Of a stretch of 9,858 nt of DNA, positions 1 to 6,410 are shown in pieces. The translations under genes were made by a program, and so were the position numbers. Origin of the DNA: Alphaproteobacteria bacterium UBA998. Lineage in GTDB: Bacteria; Pseudomonadota; Alphaproteobacteria; Rickettsiales; UBA998. Numbering within the stretch: position 1 is the stretch's first letter; each line of letters opens with the position of its first letter. Location of the stretch: positions 1-9,858 of the forward strand of contig DBAY01000040.1 of NCBI GenBank assembly GCA_002291925.1, read 5' to 3'. The notes beneath the pieces are model-generated. The model worked only from the letters and a program-made list of their open reading frames with translations, ran no database searches and was not told the DNA's origin.

Positions 1-24
1 CTCCCCCCTACAGGGGGAGGGGGT
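1..24. repeat. GC-rich hairpin repeat at left edge, downstream of the minus-strand operon
   Basis: CTCCCCC (1-7) can pair with GGGGGAG (13-19) across a five-base loop, and the G-run continues to base 24. The element is probably cut by the window edge. It lies about 40 bases beyond the stop codon of the last gene of the leftward operon, so it could act as a terminator hairpin or an mRNA 3' end stabiliser, but no U-tract is visible. It resembles the longer CCCTCCCC/GGGGAGGG element at the right edge, which suggests a dispersed intergenic repeat family. The family name is not known to me. Confidence 0.55.
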
Positions 25-65
25 AAGCCTCTGCTCGCCATTCTAGTTCACACTAACGCTCGCCA

Positions 66-1256
66 TCACACATACTGGATCACCATCACCGAGAGGTCGT
101 CCTTCAGCGGGGCGGTGGCGTGGACGGGTTGGACGGCGTCGAGCAGGCGGCGCAGGCGGGCATCGGCGTGGAGCGTCGCCTCTTCCGGCGCGGCGGTCTG
201 CGTGCTGTGCAGCAAGCGCAGGAGGGCTGCCTCGTCGAAGCGCTCCCAGCGCTCCATCAGCCCGTCGCTATAGAGGAACAGCGTGTCGCCGCACGTGAAG
301 GGGACCTCCTCCGTCCGGTACGTACTCTCCTTGAGCGCGCCCAGCGGGAAGGACTGGCCCTCCAGGGGCAGGAGGCTGCCATCGGCGCGCAAGATCAGCG
401 GCGTCGTGTGTGCCGCCGTGCTGAAGCGCAGGCGGCCTGCTTCCACATCGAGCACGCCGTAAAACATGGTGGCGAAGCAGTGGCGGGGCAGCAGCTCATG
501 CAGCGCCGTGTTGAGCTCCGACAGATACGACCCCGGGTCACTCGCCGGGGTGAGGCGCGCCTGCGTCAGGGCGTGGAAGCGGAAGCCGTTCATGGTCGCG
601 AGCATCCCGTGGCCGGAGAAGTCGATCTGCCAGAACGCCACCTCGCGCAGGCCCAGCGGCTGCGCCGACCACAAGTCACCGGAGAGCGACTGGCAGGGCT
701 GGTGATGCACGGCGAGGTCGATGCCGTAGAGCTCCGCCAGCCCGCGCTGCAGGGTGGCGTCCGGCAGCATCATCTCCTGCATGGCGCGCGCGGCCTGCAA
801 TTCCTGCTGCAACTGACGCTGCTGGGCATTCAGGATTTTCATCAGCGCCAGCCGCTCCAGATGCACCTGCGTGCGGCTGATGAGTTCGTTGGCATGGATG
901 GGCTTGCGCACGAAATCCGTGGCCCCGGCGGCAAACGCTTCTGTCAGCCCGGCCGTGTCCTCCACGCCGGTCTGCACGATGATGGGCGTTTCGGTGAAGC
1001 CCGGAAGCTGGCGCAGTGCCCGGCAGCAGGCATACCCGTCCATATTCGGCATGATAAGGTCGAGCAGAATAAGGTCGGGCGTATGCTCAAGCGCGGCGGT
1101 GAGGGCTTCCTGCCCATCGGTGGCGAAGAAAATCTGCCGCACGCCCTGCTGGCGCAGCACGCTGGCCGCCACGAGACGGCTCTGGTGGCAATCATCCACC
1201 ACCAGCACGCGCAGCTCGTCGAGCCGCGCGGATGCTTCCACGAACTCCGGTATCAT
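66..1256 (-). CDS. Response regulator with C-terminal SpoIIE/PP2C-type serine phosphatase
   Basis: This 396-residue protein has an N-terminal receiver domain (about residues 14-135) with the acidic pair D21/D22, phospho-acceptor D66 in LILLD, T96 and K118 in VRKP, so it should accept phosphate. A helical linker (about 135-160, Q/L-rich, probably coiled coil) leads to a PPM/SpoIIE phosphatase domain. The metal-binding motifs are visible: SGDLW with D194, D-F-S-G-H-G starting at D212, YSDGL, and KDD (D386/D387) near the C-terminus. It should dephosphorylate a phospho-STAS protein when its receiver is phosphorylated. The obvious substrate is the STAS protein encoded just upstream, whose stop overlaps this start (ATGA, 4 nt). 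The start at 1256 was chosen for that overlap; the frame stays open further upstream into the STAS gene. Unlike Pseudomonas HsbR, there is no C-terminal kinase domain. The family call is strong; the substrate is inferred. Confidence 0.93.
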   Translation of the reverse strand: MIPEFVEASARLDELRVLVVDDCHQSRLVAASVLRQQGVRQIFFATDGQEALTAALEHTPDLILLDLIMPNMDGYACCRALRQLPGFTETPIIVQTGVEDTAGLTEAFAAGATDFVRKPIHANELISRTQVHLERLALMKILNAQQRQLQQELQAARAMQEMMLPDATLQRGLAELYGIDLAVHHQPCQSLSGDLWSAQPLGLREVAFWQIDFSGHGMLATMNGFRFHALTQARLTPASDPGSYLSELNTALHELLPRHCFATMFYGVLDVEAGRLRFSTAAHTTPLILRADGSLLPLEGQSFPLGALKESTYRTEEVPFTCGDTLFLYSDGLMERWERFDEAALLRLLHSTQTAAPEEATLHADARLRRLLDAVQPVHATAPLKDDLSVMVIQYV

Positions 1257-1585
1257 GCGAGGGAGCCCCGTGGCGTGGCAGGCAGGCCGAACAGCTCGCC
1301 GAGGCGTGACACCTCGAGCATCTTCAGCACCTGACCCTGCGGGTTCTTCACGCGCACCGTGGCCTGGTAGCGCTCGCACTGGTCGCGCAGCAGGAGCAGC
1401 AGGCCAAGCCCGGCGGAGTCCATGAATTCGACGCCGGAGAGGTCGATGGTCACCTGCCGCCAGCGCCCGCCGGATTCAGCAATCGCCTGGCAGAGCTGCT
1501 CGATCTGCTTGTAGTCGCCAAAGCCGGAGCGGCCGGAGAAGCGCGCCTGCAGCCCATGATCGTCACCGTGATAGTCGATATGCAT
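1253..1585 (-). CDS. STAS-domain anti-sigma factor antagonist-like protein
   Basis: A 110-residue single STAS domain. The diagnostic stretch is residues 47-62, D-L-S-G-V-E-F-M-D-S-A-G-L-G, in which S57 occupies the regulatory phosphorylation site of SpoIIAA/RsbV-type proteins. Such proteins bind an anti-sigma factor or another output target when unphosphorylated and are released from it when a kinase phosphorylates them. The start at 1585 has a good ribosome binding site, AGGGG, 5 nt upstream (1591-1595). Longer in-frame starts would run into cheB and give low-complexity Arg/Ala/Pro sequence, so they are rejected. The gene sits 13 nt after the cheB stop and overlaps the RR-phosphatase gene by 4 nt, which points to co-regulation as switch protein and phosphatase. 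No matching kinase or anti-sigma factor is in the window, so the output target is unknown. Confidence 0.92.
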   Translation of the reverse strand: MHIDYHGDDHGLQARFSGRSGFGDYKQIEQLCQAIAESGGRWRQVTIDLSGVEFMDSAGLGLLLLLRDQCERYQATVRVKNPQGQVLKMLEVSRLGELFGLPATPRGSLA

Positions 1586-1590
1586 GAATG

Positions 1591-1595
1591 CCCCT
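1591..1595 (-). promoter_or_regulatory. Ribosome binding site for the STAS gene
   Basis: AGGGG on the minus strand, 5 nt before the ATG at 1585. It decides the start against in-frame upstream codons lying inside cheB. Confidence 0.6.
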
Positions 1596-1598
1596 GTC

Positions 1599-2609
1599 TC
1601 AGCAAAGCTCAAGAATGGCCGCGGGCAGCTCCGCGAGCGGCACCTCGCGTTCGCTGGCGCCGCGCCGGCGCGCCAGGGCGGGAGCTTCGGGCGCGCGGCA
1701 GCTCTCCGGAGCCTGGGTGAGGGTCGCCGCCCCGGCGCTGCGCAGGGCGAGCAGGCCTTCCGCGCCATCGCTGCCGCGCCCGGTCAGCATCAGGCCGAGG
1801 CTGTGTTCCCCCAATTCCTCCGCCACGCTGCGGAACATCACATCGGCGGAGGGGCAGCGGCCATTGACGGGCGGCAGGGGAGGGGTGGTGAGCAGCAGCG
1901 CATCGCCCGCGCGCATGACGCCCAGATGGTGGTGATGCGCGAGGTAGGCATGGCCGGGCTGCAAGGTCTCGCCCGGCTGCGCGGGGCGCACGGTGAGGGG
2001 GGAGCGGGCATTGAGCCGCGCCGCCAGCGCGGGCAGGAAGGGCGCGGGCAGGTCCTGCGTGATGAGCAGCGGCGGCACATCCTCCGGCAGTGATTGCAGA
2101 AGAAAGCTCAGGGCTTCTACACCGCCCGCCGAAGCCGCCATGGCGATGGCCTTGCGCCGTCCGCGGGCGTGACCGGAGGAGGGCACCGGGCTGGGCGCGG
2201 GAAGGGTGGCTGCCGGTGTGCGGACGGCGGCGTGGATCTGGTGGATGAGCGTGTCGCGCAACGCGGCCATGTCGCGTGCCGAGCTGGCGATTTTCGGGGC
2301 GACATCGAAGGCGCCCAGCTCCAGCCCGCGCACGCTGATGGCCATGCAGCGCTGCGTCACGGGGGAGAGCAGGATCACCGGCACGCCGGACGCGGCATCG
2401 GGCGGGAAGGGGATGTCCCCCCGCTGCGTGTCGATGAGCATGACGTCGAGCACCAGCACGTCGGGGTTCAGCTGCTGCACGAGGCGGCGGGTGCTGAGCG
2501 GGTCCCCAGCCGTGGCCACCACCTCGATGTCCGGATCGCTCTCCACGAGGCAGCAGAGCATCTCGCGCATGAAATAGGAGGCTTCCGCTATGATGACACG
2601 CACGGGCAT
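1599..2609 (-). CDS. cheB: CheB-like chemotaxis methylesterase with degenerate active sites
   Basis: A 336-residue protein with the CheB layout: receiver (about 1-120), Pro-rich linker (130-150) and methylesterase domain (about 153-336). CheB normally demethylates and deamidates receptor glutamyl sites when its receiver is phosphorylated. Phospho-acceptor D55 (VLVLD) and K106 are present, but the acidic pair that binds Mg2+ is replaced by E9-A10. In the esterase domain the nucleophile S160 (ASAGG) and D281 (GRGSDGAEG) are kept, but the conserved Q-H-M-P motif holding the catalytic His reads Q-D-L-P, with D186. The usual APGG/H loop is a run of four His (225-228), and the late conserved M-P-R-E-A-like motif is unrecognisable. 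Activity is therefore doubtful, and a scaffold or receptor-binding role is possible. It starts 3 nt after the MCP stop. The family call is confident; catalytic competence is not. Confidence 0.88.
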   Translation of the reverse strand: MPVRVIIAEASYFMREMLCCLVESDPDIEVVATAGDPLSTRRLVQQLNPDVLVLDVMLIDTQRGDIPFPPDAASGVPVILLSPVTQRCMAISVRGLELGAFDVAPKIASSARDMAALRDTLIHQIHAAVRTPAATLPAPSPVPSSGHARGRRKAIAMAASAGGVEALSFLLQSLPEDVPPLLITQDLPAPFLPALAARLNARSPLTVRPAQPGETLQPGHAYLAHHHHLGVMRAGDALLLTTPPLPPVNGRCPSADVMFRSVAEELGEHSLGLMLTGRGSDGAEGLLALRSAGAATLTQAPESCRAPEAPALARRRGASEREVPLAELPAAILELC

Positions 2610-2612
2610 GGC

Positions 2613-5261
2613 CTAGAACTCCTCCCAGCCTGCTTCCACCACCGGCTCCGGCGCATGGTGGCGCCCGTTCGCCTTGGGGGCAGGCGCGCGCCGCGCGGGC
2701 TTGGCGGGGCGCGGGGCGGCGCTCACCACCGGGCGGGCGAGGGTGAGAGCGTCGGCGCGGCCCTCGGCGTTCTCCGCGATGCGGAAATAGCCGATGAGGC
2801 TGCGCAGCTCCTCACCTTTCTGGGCCAGCGACTGCGAGGCGGCGGCGGTCTGCTCCACCAGCGCGGCGTTCTGCTGCGTCATCTCGTCCATCTGGGTGAC
2901 GGTGGTGTTGATCTGGTTGATGCCGATGGATTGCTCCTGGCTGGCATGGGCGATGGTGCTGATGATCTCCGCCACCCGCGCCACCGAGGCGATGATGCCC
3001 TGCAGCGTCTCGCCCGTCTGGTTGACCAGCCGCGAGCCGTTCGCCACCTGCTCGACGCTTTCCTGGATGAGCATCTTGATCTCCTTGGAAGCCGAGGCCG
3101 AGCGCCCGGCGAGGGCACGCACCTCGCTAGCCACCACGGCGAAGCCCTTGCCCGCTTCCCCGGCGCGCGCGGCTTCCACCGCCGCGTTGAGGGCGAGCAG
3201 GTTGGTCTGGAAGGCGATCTCGTCGATGACGCCGATGATATCGGCGATCTTCTGCGAGGATTGCTCGATGGCGTTCATCGCGGAGATGGCGTTCTCCACC
3301 ACCTCGCCGCCTTTCTGCGCCACGCCCTGCGCCTCCTGCGAGAGGCCGCTGGCATCGCGTGCGCTGCCGGCGTTCTGCTTGACGGTGGCGGTCATCTGCT
3401 CCATCGAGGCGGCGGTTTCCTCCAAGCTCGAGGCCTGGCTCTCGGTGCGCGCCGAGAGGTCCTGGCTGCCCTCCGCGATCTCCGCCGCTGACGCGCCCAC
3501 CGCTTCCGCTGTTTCCTTGATCTGTTTCACCAACTCGCGCAGCTGGCGGATGGTGTCGTTCAGCGCCGACTGCATGTCGCCGAACGCGCCGCCATACTCG
3601 CCTTCCATCGTATGGGTGAGGTCGCCCTTCGCGAGGTAGCGCACCACCTCGATGGAGGCGTTGATGGGCCGGATGATGGTATCCATCAGGCTGTTCATAC
3701 TGTCGGCCATCTCGCGGTAGAAGCCGTCGAACTCGCTGGCGTCGATGCGCTCGCTCAAATTGCCCGCGCGGGCGCTGGCGATCAGGGCGTTGATGCGGGC
3801 TTGTGCGCGCTGCACGCTGGCTTCGGCGTTCTTCTCATCGGTGATGAAGCGCCAGTCGATGAACGCCCCGGCGAAGCTACCATCGGGGCTTGGCAGCTTG
3901 TTGGCGGTGAGTGAGAACCACTCGTCGCCCACCTTGAACACCGAGTGCATGGGCAGGCGGGCGGGATCATGCAGGATGCCGCGCTGGTGCGCCGGGTTCT
4001 TGTGGAACACGTCGATGCTGGCGCCGATCATGCGATCCGCCGTGACGGGCAAATGCTTCTCCACCTTGCGCAGCGCCTTCTTCGCGGCGTCGTTCAGGTA
4101 GGTGATGGTGAACTGCTTGTCGCAGATGATGATGGGCTGCGTCATGGTCTCCACCATTGACTGCAGGCGCAGGCTTTTCTCCATCGCGTCGCGCAGCTGC
4201 ACGCAAGCGCGCAGCAGCTCGCCGATCTCGGTCTGCGTGTTATCCTCGGCGATGCTGGTACGGGTCTGGCCGGCGGCGAGCGCGGAGACCGTATCCACCG
4301 CCGCGCGCAGGGGCCGCGTGATGCTGCGGGCGATGAACAGCGAGGCGATGGCGCCAAGGCCAATGGCAATGCCCGCCATGATGAGGGAGGTCAGGCTGAG
4401 GCGGCCCAGCTGCTCGGTCTCCGAGCGGGTGATGGCCTGCTGTTCCTTGACATGCTCATCTGCCATGGTGCCGGAAAGCTCGCTGGCCACGTGCATGGCC
4501 TGGCCCATGCGGTTGTCGAAAATATCGTTGCGCTCGCGGATGACCTCGTCCACCCGGCGGAAGGCGGCGTAATAGGCCGGCAGCTTCTCCTTGAGCATGG
4601 CGATCTCCGCCGGGAATTCCCCGCGCGCATCGGCCACCAGCTGCTGCACATCGCGCACGGTCTCCTTTTCCAAGGTGAAGATGCGCTCGGCATGCGCCGG
4701 CTTGTTATTGAGCAGGAATTTCATGGCTTCCAGTCGCGTTTCAAGAAAGGCCTGCGGCAGCCGCTCCAGCGCGTCGCTGCTGAGGCGCCCCTGCAAGGCG
4801 GTCAGCTGACGGCTGACGTCCGGGCCCAGCACATCCATCTCCTGCGTCACCAGCCGGTTGCGCTCCGCGATCAGCTCGGCCATGCGCACGGCGCCGTTGC
4901 GGTAGGTCTTCACCTCGCCGCGCAGCGTGCCCAGCCGGGCGCGGTCCTCATCCGCATTGGCGTGTTGCTCGGAGACATCGAGCAGGGCGTCGGTCTCGTC
5001 GAGCTTCTGCGTCAGCGCTTCGTAATAGGAAGCCTCCATGGCGGTGCGGAACTGGCGCGCCAGCAGGTTCGCCTCAATCAGGGCCTTCTCGATGTCGCGC
5101 AGACTGTTGGTCTCGCGCGCCACCCCGGCCACATGCAGGAATTGCTCCTTGGTGTGCAGGATGCCGGAGAGCATCTGCCCCGTGGAAAGGGCCATCAGGG
5201 CCATCAGCAGGATCATGCCGGCGGCGATACGCCACCCGACGCGGACACGGGTCAGCATCAT
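2613..5261 (-). CDS. Methyl-accepting chemotaxis protein with large periplasmic sensor, PAS and tandem HAMP domains
   Basis: An 882-residue transmembrane chemoreceptor. Hydrophobic segments are at about 12-28 and 290-311; between them lies a helical periplasmic region of about 260 residues, the size of a helical bimodular (HBM) sensor, although the class is inferred. HAMP (about 311-364) is followed by a PAS-like segment (about 365-478), a second HAMP-like region (about 484-577) and the cytoplasmic signalling hairpin (about 580-825). The tip retains IAFQTNLLALNAAVEAARAG (682-701) and GFAVVASEVR, so it should bind CheA/CheW. A Pro/Ala/Arg-rich tail (840-875) ends in G-W-E-E-F, matching the x-W-x-x-F pentapeptide that tethers CheR and CheB. 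ATGATG occurs at the start; GGAGGG lies 4 nt before the first and 7 nt before the second ATG (5258), so the protein may begin at Met2. It is the second gene of the operon and directly precedes cheB. The ligand cannot be told from sequence. Confidence 0.95.
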   Translation of the reverse strand: MMLTRVRVGWRIAAGMILLMALMALSTGQMLSGILHTKEQFLHVAGVARETNSLRDIEKALIEANLLARQFRTAMEASYYEALTQKLDETDALLDVSEQHANADEDRARLGTLRGEVKTYRNGAVRMAELIAERNRLVTQEMDVLGPDVSRQLTALQGRLSSDALERLPQAFLETRLEAMKFLLNNKPAHAERIFTLEKETVRDVQQLVADARGEFPAEIAMLKEKLPAYYAAFRRVDEVIRERNDIFDNRMGQAMHVASELSGTMADEHVKEQQAITRSETEQLGRLSLTSLIMAGIAIGLGAIASLFIARSITRPLRAAVDTVSALAAGQTRTSIAEDNTQTEIGELLRACVQLRDAMEKSLRLQSMVETMTQPIIICDKQFTITYLNDAAKKALRKVEKHLPVTADRMIGASIDVFHKNPAHQRGILHDPARLPMHSVFKVGDEWFSLTANKLPSPDGSFAGAFIDWRFITDEKNAEASVQRAQARINALIASARAGNLSERIDASEFDGFYREMADSMNSLMDTIIRPINASIEVVRYLAKGDLTHTMEGEYGGAFGDMQSALNDTIRQLRELVKQIKETAEAVGASAAEIAEGSQDLSARTESQASSLEETAASMEQMTATVKQNAGSARDASGLSQEAQGVAQKGGEVVENAISAMNAIEQSSQKIADIIGVIDEIAFQTNLLALNAAVEAARAGEAGKGFAVVASEVRALAGRSASASKEIKMLIQESVEQVANGSRLVNQTGETLQGIIASVARVAEIISTIAHASQEQSIGINQINTTVTQMDEMTQQNAALVEQTAAASQSLAQKGEELRSLIGYFRIAENAEGRADALTLARPVVSAAPRPAKPARRAPAPKANGRHHAPEPVVEAGWEEF
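2619..2626 (-). promoter_or_regulatory. Ribosome binding site for cheB embedded in the MCP C-terminal codons
   Basis: GGGAGGAG on the minus strand, 9 nt before the cheB ATG. The same bases encode the W-E-E part of the MCP tail, so translation of the receptor end and initiation of cheB are physically overlapping, which suggests translational coupling. Confidence 0.6.
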
Positions 5262-5265
5262 GCGG

Positions 5266-5271
5266 CCCTCC
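5266..5271 (-). promoter_or_regulatory. Ribosome binding site for the membrane MCP
   Basis: GGAGGG on the minus strand in the 33-nt gap after the upstream gene's stop. The spacing is 4 nt to the first ATG and 7 nt to the second, favouring the second ATG at 5258. Confidence 0.6.
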
Positions 5272-5294
5272 GTGCGTGGCTAGAGGCGAATGGT

Positions 5295-6344
5295 TCAGAA
5301 CAGTTCCACATCGTCAGTCTCCGCTGGGTTGGGTGAGGATAAAGGGGTGCAGGCGGGATCGAGCGCGCATCGCAGCCGCTCGCGCAGATCGCTCAGGGAA
5401 ATGGCGCCCAGCACCTGCTCGGCACTGGGGGGCTGATCGGCGTGACCGAACACGCGCAGCGCCTCGGCGCCGTTGCGCAGGTACTGGCAGACGCGATCCT
5501 GGAATTGCAGACTCACCACCGTCTGCGCGATGGTCTGGGCAATGTCGCGCGAGGTGGCGGAGGCGTCCTGCAGCATGGCCTGGAAGGCGATGTTCTGCTC
5601 GCAGATCGAATCCATGATGTCGCTGACCTTGGCGCGCAGCAGGATGTTCTCGGACATGTCGATTTCGGCAGAAGCCTTGAGCGACGCGTAGCTTTGCGTG
5701 ACGCTTTCTGCGATGTCCCGCAGGCAGTGCTCCATGTGGCTGGAGAGGTTCTGAATGTCGCCGGAGAGGCTTTTCACCTCCGCCGCCACCACGGCGAACC
5801 CGTCCCCCGCTTCCCCGGCCATCTGTGCCTCGATGGCGGCGTTGAGCGCCAGCAGCCGCGTCTGGCGGGTGATCTTGCGGATGGCGCCGACCAGCCCGCT
5901 CACATCAGCCAGCCGGGCCTGCGCGCGGTCGAACTGCGAGGCCATGGTGAGGGCCAGTTTGGTGACGGAGAGGATGCGTGCGATGGAATCATCCAGCGTG
6001 CGGCCGATAAGCCCGAGTGCCTCTTCCAGCGGCATCTCCTGCGCTTCAATCTGCACCTGCGCGCCGCGCGCGGTGAGCATATCCACCCGCCGTGCCTGCG
6101 CCAGGGCCTGCTCCGCCAGCTCTTGGAAGCGCGTGCTGATGGCATTGGTTTCCTGCGTGACATCGGTGCAAGCCCGTTCGATGCAATGCTGCACCAGGTC
6201 CAGCGTGGCCTGAAACAGCGGGGAAGCAACGGGAGAAAAGGGGGAAGGCTCGGCCAGGGCGAGGCCACTCCCCTTAAGCGGATGCTCTCCAGACATGCTG
6301 AGCACGGAGGGAAATAAATCTATAAGTTGTACATCCGGGCGCAT
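5295..6344 (-). CDS. Soluble MCP-like signalling protein with CheZ-like F-Q-D-x-x-x-Q motif
   Basis: A 349-residue cytoplasmic protein with no transmembrane segment, mostly helical. Residues about 155-200 align with the MCP hairpin tip (TRLLALNAAIEAQMAGEAG, GFAVVAAEVKSLS), but the tip is altered: Arg replaces the Phe and Asn of A-F-Q-T-N, and the AAR of E-A-A-R-A-G reads AQM. Residues 281-287, F-Q-D-R-V-C-Q, match the spacing of the CheZ phosphatase motif (F-Q-D-L-T-G-Q, catalytic Asp and Gln four apart). The C-terminus is an acidic tail ending D-D-V-E-L-F, reminiscent of the CheY-binding tail of CheZ. It may be an adaptor or phosphatase for a receiver protein; this is inference. It is the first gene of the leftward operon, 33 nt ahead of the membrane MCP. 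No clear ribosome site precedes ATG 6344. The next in-frame ATG, 6296, is a real alternative because the first 16 codons are AT-rich compared with the rest. Confidence 0.87.
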   Translation of the reverse strand: MRPDVQLIDLFPSVLSMSGEHPLKGSGLALAEPSPFSPVASPLFQATLDLVQHCIERACTDVTQETNAISTRFQELAEQALAQARRVDMLTARGAQVQIEAQEMPLEEALGLIGRTLDDSIARILSVTKLALTMASQFDRAQARLADVSGLVGAIRKITRQTRLLALNAAIEAQMAGEAGDGFAVVAAEVKSLSGDIQNLSSHMEHCLRDIAESVTQSYASLKASAEIDMSENILLRAKVSDIMDSICEQNIAFQAMLQDASATSRDIAQTIAQTVVSLQFQDRVCQYLRNGAEALRVFGHADQPPSAEQVLGAISLSDLRERLRCALDPACTPLSSPNPAETDDVELF

Positions 6345-6380
6345 GACGACATCAAGGGATCATAAATTAGTTTCCTCTTA

Positions 6381-6410
6381 CGCATATGACGGGAATATAC
6401 GAACTGTCAA
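6381..6410 (-). promoter_or_regulatory. Candidate sigma70-type promoter for the leftward chemosensory operon
   Basis: On the minus strand a perfect TTGACA (6405-6410) is followed after 17-18 nt by ATATGC/TATGCG (6381-6387), a weak -10. Transcription would start about 6375, giving a short leader to ATG 6344. It lies in the most AT-rich part of the window, between divergent genes. The -35 is convincing and the -10 is not. The spacer and -10 overlap the left arm of an inverted repeat. Confidence 0.5.

Noticed and set aside
120..1334. 404-codon open frame on the plus strand opposite the RR-phosphatase gene
   Set aside because: Antisense shadow in GC-rich DNA; the product is His/Arg/Gln-rich with no recognisable domain, whereas the other strand has full receiver and PP2C motifs.
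2094..3491. 465-codon open frame on the plus strand across cheB and the MCP
   Set aside because: Composition is Gly/Arg/His-rich and domain-free; it spans the junction of two well-supported minus-strand genes.
4452..5336. 294-codon open frame on the plus strand opposite the MCP sensor region
   Set aside because: Shadow of the MCP coding frame; no domain or ribosome site.
6352..6377. Leader micro-frame ATG ATC CCT TGA (from 6363, minus strand) preceded by GAGGA
   Set aside because: Three codons only, and the putative ribosome site overlaps the predicted transcription start; probably chance in AT-rich DNA.
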